Shown here: piece after piece, positions 1 through 6,501 of the stretch
Layout: every line of letters starts with the position of its first letter
Position numbering within the stretch: position 1 is the stretch's first letter
From: Muribaculaceae bacterium
GTDB taxonomy: Bacteria; Bacteroidota; Bacteroidia; Bacteroidales; Muribaculaceae
Length of the DNA: 8,729 bases
Assembly: GCA_029059965.1 (NCBI GenBank)
Contig: JAIDUY010000529.1
Coordinates: forward strand, 1-8,729
Reading direction: 5' to 3'
The notes under the pieces: model-generated
What the model saw: the letters and a program-made list of their open reading frames with translations, nothing else
What the model was told of the DNA's origin: nothing
The model's database searches: none
Translations under genes and position numbers: made by a program

Positions 1-827
1 ACCTGAGCCAGTTCAAGGACCCCTTCCGCATCGAAGACATCCACGAGTATATGGAGAGTGTCGCGCCCAACAACCGCGCCGCAAAGGCTTCGGTCGACAT
101 CGCCCTCCACGACCTCACCGGCAAGATTATGGGTCAGCCCTGGTACAAAATCTGGGGCCTCAACCCCGACAAGACTCCCAACACCTCGTTCACCATCAGC
201 TACGACGCCGACCCGGCCGAGATGCAGAAGAAAATCGAGGAGACCGAGCCCTTCAAGGTAGTCAAGGTGAAGATGGGCGTCGGACACGACAAGGAGACCG
301 TCGAGGCTCTGCGCCGCCACAGCGACGTTGCCATCTGCGTCGACGCCAATCAGGGCTGGAACAACAAGGAGGAAGCTCTCGAGATGTGCCACTGGCTGGC
401 CGAACGCAACTGTCTGTTCGTGGAGCAGCCCATGGACAAGGCCGCCATCGACGACACCGCATGGCTGCGCGAGCGCTCGCCCCTGCCCATCATCGCCGAC
501 GAATTCCTGCAGCGTCTGCCCGACGTGCGCCGCGCCGCCGAGGCCTACGACGGCATCAACATAAAGCTCATGAAGAGCACGGGCATGCACGAAGCCTATC
601 AGATGGCCACCCTCGCCCGCGCACTGGGCATGAAGGTGATGCTCGGCTGCATGACCGAGACAAGCTGCGCCGTCAGCGCCGCATCGCAGCTCGCCCCGCT
701 TGTCGACTGGGCCGACCTCGACGGCAATCTTCTCATCGCCAACGACATTTTCGACGGTATGAAGATTGTCGACGGCAAAGTCACAATACCCGAACGACCC
801 GGCATCGGCGTCGTTCCCCTCGTCTGA
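1..827 (+). CDS. Dipeptide epimerase (L-Ala-D/L-Glu epimerase-like), enolase superfamily, 5'-truncated by window edge
   Basis: The reading frame is open from base 3 to the TGA at 825-827, so about 274 C-terminal residues are present. The ATG at 51 is internal, because the frame continues upstream (LSQFKDPFRIEDIHEY). Counting from Met at 51, the barrel shows the muconate-lactonizing subgroup signature: K72-x-K74 (VKVKMG), metal ligands D98 (CVDANQGW), E125 (FVEQP) and D150 (IIADE), and the second catalytic lysine K172 (INIKLMKSTG). D222-L-D224 near the C-terminus matches the DxD motif with which dipeptide epimerases bind the substrate's N-terminal ammonium. The enzymes are cytoplasmic and Mg-dependent, and typically invert the alpha carbon of the second residue in L-Ala-D-Glu from murein peptides. 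Exact dipeptide specificity cannot be read from sequence alone. All catalytic residues are intact. The glutamine synthetase gene follows 86 bases downstream on the same strand. Confidence 0.9.
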   Translation, partial: LSQFKDPFRIEDIHEYMESVAPNNRAAKASVDIALHDLTGKIMGQPWYKIWGLNPDKTPNTSFTISYDADPAEMQKKIEETEPFKVVKVKMGVGHDKETVEALRRHSDVAICVDANQGWNNKEEALEMCHWLAERNCLFVEQPMDKAAIDDTAWLRERSPLPIIADEFLQRLPDVRRAAEAYDGINIKLMKSTGMHEAYQMATLARALGMKVMLGCMTETSCAVSAASQLAPLVDWADLDGNLLIANDIFDGMKIVDGKVTIPERPGIGVVPLV

Positions 828-845
828 AAAACTCTGACCAAATAA

Positions 846-879
846 TGCAAGCCGGACGGCCATGGTCGTCCGGCTTGCA
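846..879 (+). terminator. Strong hairpin after the epimerase gene (terminator or attenuating stem)
   Basis: A perfect 13-bp stem (846-858 with 867-879, arm tgcaagccggacg) encloses an 8-nt loop, 18 bases after the epimerase stop codon. A smaller stem (accgc/gcggt) follows at once at 879-892. No T tract follows, so this is not a textbook intrinsic terminator. It may still separate epimerase and glutamine synthetase transcription, or stabilise the 3' end of the upstream mRNA. Confidence 0.45.
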
Positions 880-913
880 CCGCCTCGGCGGTAACCTAAA
901 ACTGTACTGAATT

Positions 914-2425
914 ATGGACAAACACATCCAATTGAGCAAAAACGCCGTGGTGGCGTATCTCAAGAAAGCTCCGGCCCGGATAAGCAAGGCCGACATCATC
1001 GACTTCATTACCGCAAACGGTATCGAGATGGTCAACTTCATGTATCCCGCAGCCGACGGACGCCTGAAGACACTTAACTTCGTGGTCAACGACATGGCCT
1101 ACCTCGAAACAATCCTCACCCTCGGCGAGCGCGTCGACGGCTCCTCGCTCTTCCCCTTCATCAGCGCCGGCAGCTCCGACCTCTACGTCGTGCCCCGCTT
1201 CCGCACCGCCTTCGTCGACCCCTTCGCTCCGGTGCCCACTCTCACCATGCTGTGCTCCTTCTTCGACAAGGACGGCAATCCCCTTGCCAGCGCACCCGAG
1301 CAGACCCTCGACAAGGCATGCACGGAGTTCACCCGCTCCACCGGCCTGGTGTTCCACGCCATGGGCGAGCTTGAATTCTACGTCATCGCCGACGACCCCG
1401 GCACCTTCCCCGCCACCGACCAGCGCGGCTACCACGAGAGCGCGCCCTTCGCCAAATTCAACGACTTCCGCACCGTGTGCATGCGTGCCATCGCCAGCAC
1501 CGGCGGCCAGATAAAATACGGCCACAGCGAAGTGGGCAACTTCACCCTCGACGGCAAAATCTACGAGCAGAACGAAATCGAGTTCCTGCCCGTCGACGCC
1601 CGCGACGCCGCCGACCAGCTCGTGCTCGCCAAGTGGGTAATCCGCAACCTCGCCGCCCGCGAAGGCCTCGACGTGACATTCGCACCCAAGATTACCACCG
1701 GCAAAGCAGGCTCCGGACTCCACGTCCACATCCGCCTCATGAACACCGACGGCACAAGCGCCACCGCCACTTCCGCCGGCCTGACCGACGAGGCACGCCG
1801 CGCCATCGCCGGACTGATGACCCTCGCTCCGGCGCTCACCGCCTTCGGCAACACCAACCCGACATCCTACTTCCGTCTGGTGCCCAAGCAGGAAGCTCCC
1901 ACAAGCATCTGCTGGGGCGACCGCAACCGCTCCGTGCTCGTGCGTGTGCCTCTGGGATGGACGGCGCAGTCCGACATGTGCGCCTACGCCAACGGTCTCG
2001 AAGCCGCCACGGCCTGCCCGGACGTCGACCCGCGCATCAAGCAGACATTCGAAATCCGCAACGCCGACGGCTCGGCCAATGTCTACAGCCTGCTCGCAGG
2101 CATAGCCGTAGCCCTGCGCCACGGCCTTGAGATGCCCGCCGACGAGGCTCTGCGCATCGCCGCCGACACCTATGTCGACATCGACATCCACCACAATCCC
2201 GAAGTGCTGGCTCGCCTGCGCAGCCTGCCCACCGACTGCGCCGCCTCGGCCGACTGCCTCGACGAATGCGCCGCCATCTTCACCGAACGCGGCGTATTCA
2301 GCCCCGAAATGATCAAGGGTCTCGCAGCAAGTCTGCGCGCCTTCGACAGCAAGGAAGCCACCGAAGCCCGCAACGACAGCGCGCGCATGCTCAAGCTCGT
2401 GCACCGTCACTTCCACTGCGGCTGA
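914..2425 (+). CDS. Glutamine synthetase (type I-like glutamate-ammonia ligase), Bacteroidota-type
   Basis: The 503-residue protein would make L-glutamine from glutamate, ammonia and ATP in the cytoplasm, normally as a dodecamer. The N-terminal beta-grasp domain carries the DGSS loop (residues 75-78), whose Asp completes the neighbouring subunit's active site. The catalytic domain shows metal ligands E152-x-E154 (GELEF), E206 (HSEVG), E221 (EQNEIEF) and H270 in SGLHVH, and the ATP/glutamate segment FAPKITTGKAGSG at 256-268. It also has R321 and flap glutamate E327 (YFRLVPKQEAP), R339 and R344 (NRSVLVRVP), and E380/R382 (FEIR). All catalytic positions therefore look intact. Compared with enteric GlnA there is a short insertion between E206 and E221. 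The adenylylated Tyr region is not recognisable, so control by adenylylation is doubtful. The ATG at 914 is the first in frame; no clear Shine-Dalgarno precedes it, as usual for Bacteroidota. Being next to a peptide epimerase suggests a glutamate/nitrogen recycling role, which is inference. Confidence 0.94.
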   Translation: MDKHIQLSKNAVVAYLKKAPARISKADIIDFITANGIEMVNFMYPAADGRLKTLNFVVNDMAYLETILTLGERVDGSSLFPFISAGSSDLYVVPRFRTAFVDPFAPVPTLTMLCSFFDKDGNPLASAPEQTLDKACTEFTRSTGLVFHAMGELEFYVIADDPGTFPATDQRGYHESAPFAKFNDFRTVCMRAIASTGGQIKYGHSEVGNFTLDGKIYEQNEIEFLPVDARDAADQLVLAKWVIRNLAAREGLDVTFAPKITTGKAGSGLHVHIRLMNTDGTSATATSAGLTDEARRAIAGLMTLAPALTAFGNTNPTSYFRLVPKQEAPTSICWGDRNRSVLVRVPLGWTAQSDMCAYANGLEAATACPDVDPRIKQTFEIRNADGSANVYSLLAGIAVALRHGLEMPADEALRIAADTYVDIDIHHNPEVLARLRSLPTDCAASADCLDECAAIFTERGVFSPEMIKGLAASLRAFDSKEATEARNDSARMLKLVHRHFHCG

Positions 2426-2448
2426 CGCCGGAAACGGACAGAACCACA

Positions 2449-2488
2449 AAGCCCCCGCCGCCGGCATTCGCTCCGGCAGCGGGGGCTT
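2449..2488. terminator. Bidirectional terminator between convergent genes
   Basis: A GC-rich hairpin has a 10-bp outer stem (2449-2458 with 2479-2488, core gcccccgc/gcgggggc). One mismatch is followed by a 5-bp inner stem and an 8-nt loop. It is flanked by short T-rich stretches on both strands (cttct on +, ctttg on -). It sits 23 bases after the glutamine synthetase stop and 15 bases beyond the stop of the leftward barrel gene, so it plausibly ends both transcripts. Confidence 0.75.
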
Positions 2489-2503
2489 CTCCTTGCAATA
2501 TGG

Positions 2504-4312
2504 TCAGAAGCGGTTCATCTCGGCGCCGCCCGCACCACGGCCACGGTAGCGGTCGCGGGTCACGTTGAACGTGTACTGCAGCGTGAGCAGGAAGGTGCGG
2601 TTGGTGATGCTGCTTGTCTTGAAGATGGTCACATCCTTGTTGTAGAACGTGAAGTCCCTTACGTTGCGGTTGTATATGTCGTCGGCTTCAAGGGTGACGC
2701 TGAAGCTGTTGTTGAAGAATGCCTTGTAGAGCTTGGCGTTGACATACGACGTCGAGTTCACGCGGGCGTTCTCGCCGTTGCCGGCGCTCATCCACTGCAG
2801 GTCCACGTTGAGCCATATGTCGGCGGGCAGGTGGATGGCGTTCTGCCCCTGCACCAGGCCGATGGGATTGTTGAGGCTCATGCGGCGGCCGTCGTAGTCG
2901 ATGCTCAGCCACTGCGCCATGATGCCGGCATTGACCTTCGGCTGCCATATGCCGAGGCGGAACTGCCCGCCGACGAAGGCCTCGACCTGCTGAATCTTCG
3001 GGAAGTTCTCCTTGGTAATCAGCTTTATCTCGCCGTCATCGCCATAGGGCACGGTGGTGTTGAGGACAGGGTCTTTCTTATAAGAATAGGAAATCTGTCC
3101 GAAGAAACGGCTCCAGGCTCCCGAAAGCTCCACGCTGTGGATTTTCTCGGGGCGGAGGTAGGGGTTGCCGCCCTCGAACGTGAAGCGGTTGATATAGTCA
3201 ATTGTCCCGTCGAGCGAGCTGTAGGATGGTCGTTGCGTCTTGTGGGTGTAGCTCAGGGCGAGTTGCACTTTCCGAAGCGTGGTGGCGACGGAGAACGAGG
3301 GGAACAGATTGTCGTATGTGCGGCTCATATCCTCGCGGCGCTGTCCGTTCTCGAGGTAGCTGAACGCCACATGCTCGTATCTGAGGCCTGCGGCCACGTT
3401 CCAGGCGCCGAAGCTTTGCGAAAGCCCGACGAATCCGGCGATATTGCTCTCGTCCACACGCGAGTCGGCGCTCGTCAGCATCGCGGCGTCCGTACGGTAG
3501 TCGGTGGCGAAGCGCGACGATGTGTATTCCTGACCGACCTCGATGCCACCCTTCCACAGGGGATGGCTGAGCACGAGTTTTTCGGCGAAGAGGCGGCTGC
3601 GGCCGACGGTGTGCGAGCTGACGGTGGCGTCCTCGAAGTTCCCGCTCGACTCGCCGTTGTGCAGCTCGGAGCGTTTCTTCCGCCACATGAAGTCCATGTT
3701 GAAGTCTATGCCGAGGTTTCCGGCCTTGCCGTTATAATAGACGTTGGCATGGTGACGCGGCATTGTTTTGCCGTTCTCGCGTATGTCGACGCTAAGCTCG
3801 TCGTAAGGCTTGCCGTCGGCTAAAATGCGGCTGAATCCCGAGTGGCGGCTGTCCGATTTCTTGAATCCGTTGTTGTAATATGCTCCAATCGAGTGGCCCT
3901 TGCCGAACATATAGGAGAATCCGGCCTTGGCGTAGAAGTCGTTGATTACGGCATGACCGCCCTGCTCCATCAGCTGGGTCCACTGCACCGATGAGCGCGT
4001 CAGCATATCGATGGTGTTGTTATCCTCGTGCTTTCCGCCAAAGTAGCCGAAGTTGGCGAATGCCTCGAGGCCTCCGGTGCGGTATTTCAGATTCAGCCTC
4101 TCCATGGTGCGTCCGTAGCGCTGCACCGCGCCCTGCGCGCTGATGAGGCCGCTGAAGCCGTCGCCCCTCGGAGCCTTTAGCGTGATTCTGATTACGGCCC
4201 TGACCGAGGCACTGTACCCGGACCCGGGATATATGGTAGAAAACGGATAGAATATGTTAGAACTCATTCTAATGAACATCAACGTGTTAAGCGCAATTCC
4301 ATTTCTATCCAT
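2504..4312 (-). pseudogene. Outer-membrane beta-barrel / TonB-dependent receptor-like protein, 5' end removed by mobile element insertion
   Basis: The open frame encodes 602 residues, and only about residues 29-602 look like the family. At 29-50 it has PGSGYSASVRAVIRI followed by LKAPRG, the conserved end of the plug and entry to the barrel in Bacteroidota outer-membrane beta-barrel (OMP_b-brl_3-like) proteins. Alternating aromatic beta-strands fill the rest. The C-terminus (LQYTFNVTRDRYRGRGAGG, then AEMNRF) is the usual family ending, so the 3' end is complete. Residues 1-28 come from AT-rich DNA with no family likeness, and the ATG directly follows an in-frame TAA. The signal peptide, carboxypeptidase-like domain and nearly all of the plug are missing, so any product could not be exported. 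I read this as a gene cut at about 4229 by the element to its right. No stop or frameshift interrupts the remaining barrel, which fits a recent insertion. The substrate of the intact receptor is unknown. Confidence 0.82.
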
Positions 4313-4320
4313 TTAGTGTT
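4229..4320. other. Candidate left attachment region (attL) with inverted repeats
   Basis: This AT-rich stretch lies between the broken barrel gene and the integrase leader. It contains a 6-bp inverted repeat with a 4-nt spacer (ttagaa at 4257-4262, ttctaa at 4267-4272). It also has a longer-range 8-bp inverted repeat, ggatagaa (4245-4252) with ttctatcc (4303-4310). Such sites next to an integrase gene at an element end are where recombinase core or arm binding is expected. The exact crossover cannot be set without the right end or an empty-site relative. Confidence 0.4.
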
Positions 4321-4342
4321 GTTTTCTATTATTTTTGCCAAA

Positions 4343-4361
4343 TAGTACACTTTTAGTACAC
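4343..4361 (+). repeat. Direct repeat tagtacac x2, 11-bp period, upstream of integrase
   Basis: Two exact copies of tagtacac (4343-4350 and 4354-4361) are separated by ttt, giving an 11-bp start-to-start spacing of about one helical turn. They lie about 40 bases before the integrase -33 element. This looks like a tandem protein-binding site, either an integrase arm site or an operator; which one cannot be decided. Confidence 0.5.
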
Positions 4362-4401
4362 CTCGGTTGTTATAGAACTGTTAACGACTCTTTAATGCAA
4401 A

Positions 4402-4432
4402 TTTACAATTTATTTCTGAATTGGTAACTTTG
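4402..4432 (+). promoter_or_regulatory. Bacteroides-type promoter of the integrase gene
   Basis: TAACTTTG at 4425-4432 fits the Bacteroidota -7 consensus TAnnTTTG exactly. TTTA at 4402-4405 is a 3/4 match to the -33 box TTTG with a 19-nt spacer. Transcription would begin near 4438, about 15 bases before the ATG at 4454. This placement argues against a TTG start at 4421, which would lie upstream of the transcript start. Confidence 0.65.
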
Positions 4433-4453
4433 TATCAAAGAAATAATTACTCT

Positions 4454-5701
4454 ATGGCAAATCTCAAGACAAAGAACAAACAGAACCCCAAGCTCCAACA
4501 ATCGAAGCTTAGCGATGGGCGCGCGAGCCTCTATCTTGAATTTTACCTCGGACGTACTGAAACTCCCGTACTTGACGAGGACGGCAATCCGGTGTACTAC
4601 ACATCGGGAGCTATGGCTGGTAAGCCAAAATATAAAATCAAGCACGACCGACGAAAAGAAAACCTCAACCTCTACATCTGGATAGCTCCGCGCACACAGC
4701 AGGAACGCCTCCAAAACAAGAACACACTTGCCCTCGCAGAAAAGATTCGCTTTGAGCGAGAGCAGCAGCTTCTTGAAGACCGTGAGGGTTATCGCTTGAA
4801 GAAAGAGCGAATAGCCAACTTTCACTCTTTCTTTGAGGAATATATCGAAAACTATACAAAGGCAGACAAGCGAATGATTAAGTTGGCGCATCGCCGTTTC
4901 CGTGCTTTCCTTCAAGAAACGCCCGGATATGCTATGTACGACAAAATCATCCGTCCTCAGCAATTGACAAAAGAAATGATGATTGCCTTTGTGGAATATC
5001 TGCAAGCCCACGGCAAAGGCGAGGGGCCACAATCCATATACCAACGCTTCAAAAAGGTGCTGAATTATGCGGTTGAGAAAGACATACTGCCCAAAAGTCC
5101 ATGTGACGGAATAACAATCCGGATTGATGAAAAGACGCTGAAAAAAGAAGTGCTGTCGCTTGATGAAATCAAACGACTTATGGCAACCCATTACGCCAAC
5201 GAGAATCCTGTGATTCAGCGGGCATTTCTTTTTAGCCTCTTTTGTGGCTTGCGTTGGTGCGATGTGAGTACGATAACTTTCCGAAATATTGACTATGCCA
5301 ACAAGTTGCTTATTTTCGAGCAGAACAAGACCAAAGGTCATAGCTCGGCAAGTGGGGTCATTATTCCTCTTAACGATGATATTCTTTCATTGGTAGGAGA
5401 ACCAATATCCGCAGAGGAACGCGATAACATCATCTTCCCACTGCCATCTCACACCGCTTGCCTCAAAGCGGTCAAACGATGGGTAAAACGTGCTGGCATT
5501 GATAAACATATTACTTGGCATTGCGCCCGTCATAGTTTCGGAGTGAATCTGCTAAACGGTGGGGCAAACATCAAAACGGTGTCAACATTACTCGGTCACA
5601 GCAGCCTAAGGCACACGGAGAAATACACCCGAGCTAATGACGGATTGATGGTTCAGGCAATAAATAGTCTTGGTGCGGTTAATTACTCTACCGCCGAATG
5701 A
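4454..5701 (+). CDS. Tyrosine recombinase / site-specific integrase of the mobile element
   Basis: The 415-residue protein would catalyse integration and excision of the element. It has the three-part layout of Bacteroidota phage-type integrases. An N-terminal arm-binding-like segment (about 1-110) includes SLYLEFYLGR and LNLYIWIAP. A SAM-like core-binding domain spans about 120-220, and the catalytic domain runs from about 230 to the end. The catalytic set is complete: R267 (CGLRWCDV), beta-hairpin Lys K294 (NKTKG), H356-x-x-R359 (WHCARHSFG), H382 (LLGHSS) and nucleophile Y391 (TEKYTR). The ATG at 4454 is preferred because it gives the typical MANLKTKNK start and follows a good promoter. The frame is open upstream to a TTG at 4421, but that codon overlaps the promoter. 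Transcription runs away from the attachment end into the element. Codon and base use are more AT-rich than in the genes to its left, consistent with acquired DNA. Confidence 0.95.
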   Translation: MANLKTKNKQNPKLQQSKLSDGRASLYLEFYLGRTETPVLDEDGNPVYYTSGAMAGKPKYKIKHDRRKENLNLYIWIAPRTQQERLQNKNTLALAEKIRFEREQQLLEDREGYRLKKERIANFHSFFEEYIENYTKADKRMIKLAHRRFRAFLQETPGYAMYDKIIRPQQLTKEMMIAFVEYLQAHGKGEGPQSIYQRFKKVLNYAVEKDILPKSPCDGITIRIDEKTLKKEVLSLDEIKRLMATHYANENPVIQRAFLFSLFCGLRWCDVSTITFRNIDYANKLLIFEQNKTKGHSSASGVIIPLNDDILSLVGEPISAEERDNIIFPLPSHTACLKAVKRWVKRAGIDKHITWHCARHSFGVNLLNGGANIKTVSTLLGHSSLRHTEKYTRANDGLMVQAINSLGAVNYSTAE

Positions 5702-5748
5702 TTTTTTTCTTTTCATCGCACAAAATCACAGTGTTAAGCGTTATGGAT

Positions 5749-5779
5749 TTTGTAAGTCGCGAAGAAATGGATAACTTTG
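5749..5779 (+). promoter_or_regulatory. Consensus Bacteroides-type promoter after the integrase gene
   Basis: TTTG at 5749-5752, a 19-nt spacer and TAACTTTG at 5772-5779 match both boxes of the Bacteroidota consensus exactly. Transcription would begin near 5785. No credible coding frame follows before the terminator at 5839-5868, so the promoter appears to serve a short noncoding RNA. Confidence 0.6.
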
Positions 5780-5784
5780 CGATA

Positions 5785-5868
5785 TAATTCGACGTCATAA
5801 ATGTTTTTGTTTCATTACTTGACGTGGATTTAGTGGTGGACGCTGGGAGGGATACCCGGCGTCTTTTA
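5785..5868 (+). ncRNA. Candidate small RNA of about 84 nt
   Basis: This interval is bounded by an exact Bacteroides-type promoter and an intrinsic terminator. Its 5' half can fold on itself: acgtca (5792-5797) pairs with tgacgt (5819-5824), and inside that aatg pairs with catt across a T-rich loop. The 3' half is the terminator stem. The family is not recognised. It could act on element copy number or integrase expression, but nothing in the sequence shows the target. The 5' end is inferred from the promoter only. Confidence 0.4.
5839..5868 (+). terminator. Intrinsic terminator
   Basis: A 9-bp stem, gacgctggg (5839-5847) with cccggcgtc (5855-5863) including one G-T pair, has a 7-nt loop. The run ttttacttt follows at once. 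It would end the candidate small RNA and any transcript reading through from the integrase. Confidence 0.75.
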
Positions 5869-5948
5869 CTTTACCTGCCACTTGAATCCAACCCACATTT
5901 GCATTTTCCGAAAATTTTGAGTAACTTATATAGAGAAACGGCACGGCA

Positions 5949-5977
5949 ATTAGTCAAGTACAGCCAGATATTAGTCA
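5949..5977 (+). repeat. Direct repeat attagtca x2, 21-bp period
   Basis: Exact copies occur at 5949-5956 and 5970-5977, two helical turns apart and just upstream of the promoter at 6002-6033. A related caagta / caagta / tacttg set (5955, 5988, 6000) is interleaved with them. These look like operator half-sites for an element-encoded regulator. Confidence 0.4.
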
Positions 5978-6001
5978 TTGAAATTCACAAGTAGCTGAAT
6001 A

Positions 6002-6033
6002 CTTGCACAATCCGTCTGCCATTTCTACCTTTG
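6002..6033 (+). promoter_or_regulatory. Bacteroides-type promoter in the noncoding region
   Basis: CTTG at 6002-6005 (3/4 of the -33 box), a 20-nt spacer and TACCTTTG at 6026-6033 (exact TAnnTTTG) predict transcription from about 6040. The -7 box lies inside the right arm of the inverted repeat 5940-6040, so a protein bound to that arm would block it. Confidence 0.6.
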
Positions 6034-6039
6034 CCGTGC

Positions 6040-6136
6040 CAACATCGGAAAACCGCTGAAAGAAAAACACATCAGTCATAATCCGGAATAAATCGGACAA
6101 TGCCGGACAGTACGAACCATTGCGGTTTTTCTTTTG
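6040..6136 (+). ncRNA. Candidate structured RNA of about 95 nt, closed by a terminator-like stem
   Basis: Starting just after the promoter, ggaaaaccgc (6047-6056) pairs with gcggtttttc (6122-6131) over 10 bp with one G-T pair. The 3' arm runs into a T-rich tail (ttttctttt). Inside, tccgg (6082-6086) pairs with ccgga (6103-6107). The result is a closed multi-stem RNA ending in a T tract, with no coding frame. I do not recognise the family. An alternative pairing of its 3' arm with 6183-6190 suggests a leader switch instead of a free small RNA. Confidence 0.4.
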
Positions 6137-6248
6137 TTGAAAGTAACGGCATATTGCAGTCGATGTGTCGGACGCACTGATTAAAACCGCTGTGATGGTA
6201 CAGACGGCATCAGTTGCTCCCCTCTGCCATGCCTGCCCCTTGTGAAAG

Positions 6249-6392
6249 GGCGAATCTCACTGAAAAAACATCTGTATCAAGACCTCGCTGTGACAAGTGC
6301 CAACACACCCACGGCAAGTGTCAGCTCCTCTATTGCCCTTGCTGAACGGTGATATTGAGGGAGAAACAAACCATATTTCAGTGATTTTCGCC
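6249..6392. repeat. 17-nt imperfect inverted repeat enclosing a 144-nt structured domain
   Basis: The arm 6249-6265 (ggcgaatctcactgaaa) and arm 6376-6392 (tttcagtgattttcgcc) are complementary at 15 of 17 positions, with the two mismatches adjacent. Within the domain gctgtgaca (6287-6295) can pair with tgtcagc (6319-6325) with one bulged base, giving an inner hairpin. There is no coding frame. It could be a structured RNA leader for the downstream genes or a cis-acting DNA site for excision or replication. Confidence 0.5.
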
Positions 6393-6425
6393 ATTTTGCG
6401 TATAACAATGACGGTGAACCGTCGC

Positions 6426-6433
6426 TAATTTTG
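6426..6433 (+). promoter_or_regulatory. Possible -7 element for the helix-turn-helix/DUF3987 pair
   Basis: TAATTTTG fits TAnnTTTG. The nearest TTTG upstream (6395-6398) is 27 nt away, too far for the consensus spacing, so the call is weak. It sits just after the small hairpin gacgg-tgaa-ccgtc (6410-6423). If real, it would drive an untranslated leader of more than 100 nt. Confidence 0.25.
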
Positions 6434-6501
6434 CAAGTGCCGAGCGGCTTATTCCCTCCGGGTGTAGTCAAGGCTGCGCGGCATTGATTAACATTTTTGA
6501 C

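Larger units (their letters stand above)
5940..6040. repeat. 10-bp perfect inverted repeat ggcacggcaa / ttgccgtgcc
   Basis: The arms at 5940-5949 and 6031-6040 are exact inverse complements, 81 bases apart. The right arm overlaps the TTTG of the promoter at 6026-6033 and extends to the predicted transcript start. Between the arms lie two copies of attagtca. The layout suggests paired binding sites that could loop DNA over the promoter, or a replication or excision recognition site. Confidence 0.5.

Noticed and set aside
896..2467. Long leftward open frame (523 codons) opposite the glutamine synthetase
   Set aside because: It is antisense to a gene with a complete set of catalytic residues. 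Its Gly/Val/Ala/Glu-rich low-complexity translation is the usual mirror of GC-rich coding DNA.
2831..3823. Rightward open frame (330 codons) within the barrel gene
   Set aside because: It is the antisense shadow of the outer-membrane protein; composition is repetitive and shows no domain.
4403..5341. Leftward open frame (312 codons) opposite the integrase
   Set aside because: The opposite strand encodes a complete tyrosine recombinase. This frame shows no motif and has Phe/Leu-rich shadow composition.
4284..5740. Repeated 10-mer gtgttaagcg at 4284-4293 and 5731-5740, flanking the integrase
   Set aside because: Ten-base matches are expected by chance in a window this size, and the flanks do not extend the match. 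It could be an integrase arm site but is not supported enough to call.
5743..5787. Fourteen-codon micro-ORF (MDFVSREEMDNFAI) after the integrase gene
   Set aside because: It overlaps both boxes of a consensus promoter and ends at the predicted transcript start, so it is unlikely to be translated from that transcript.
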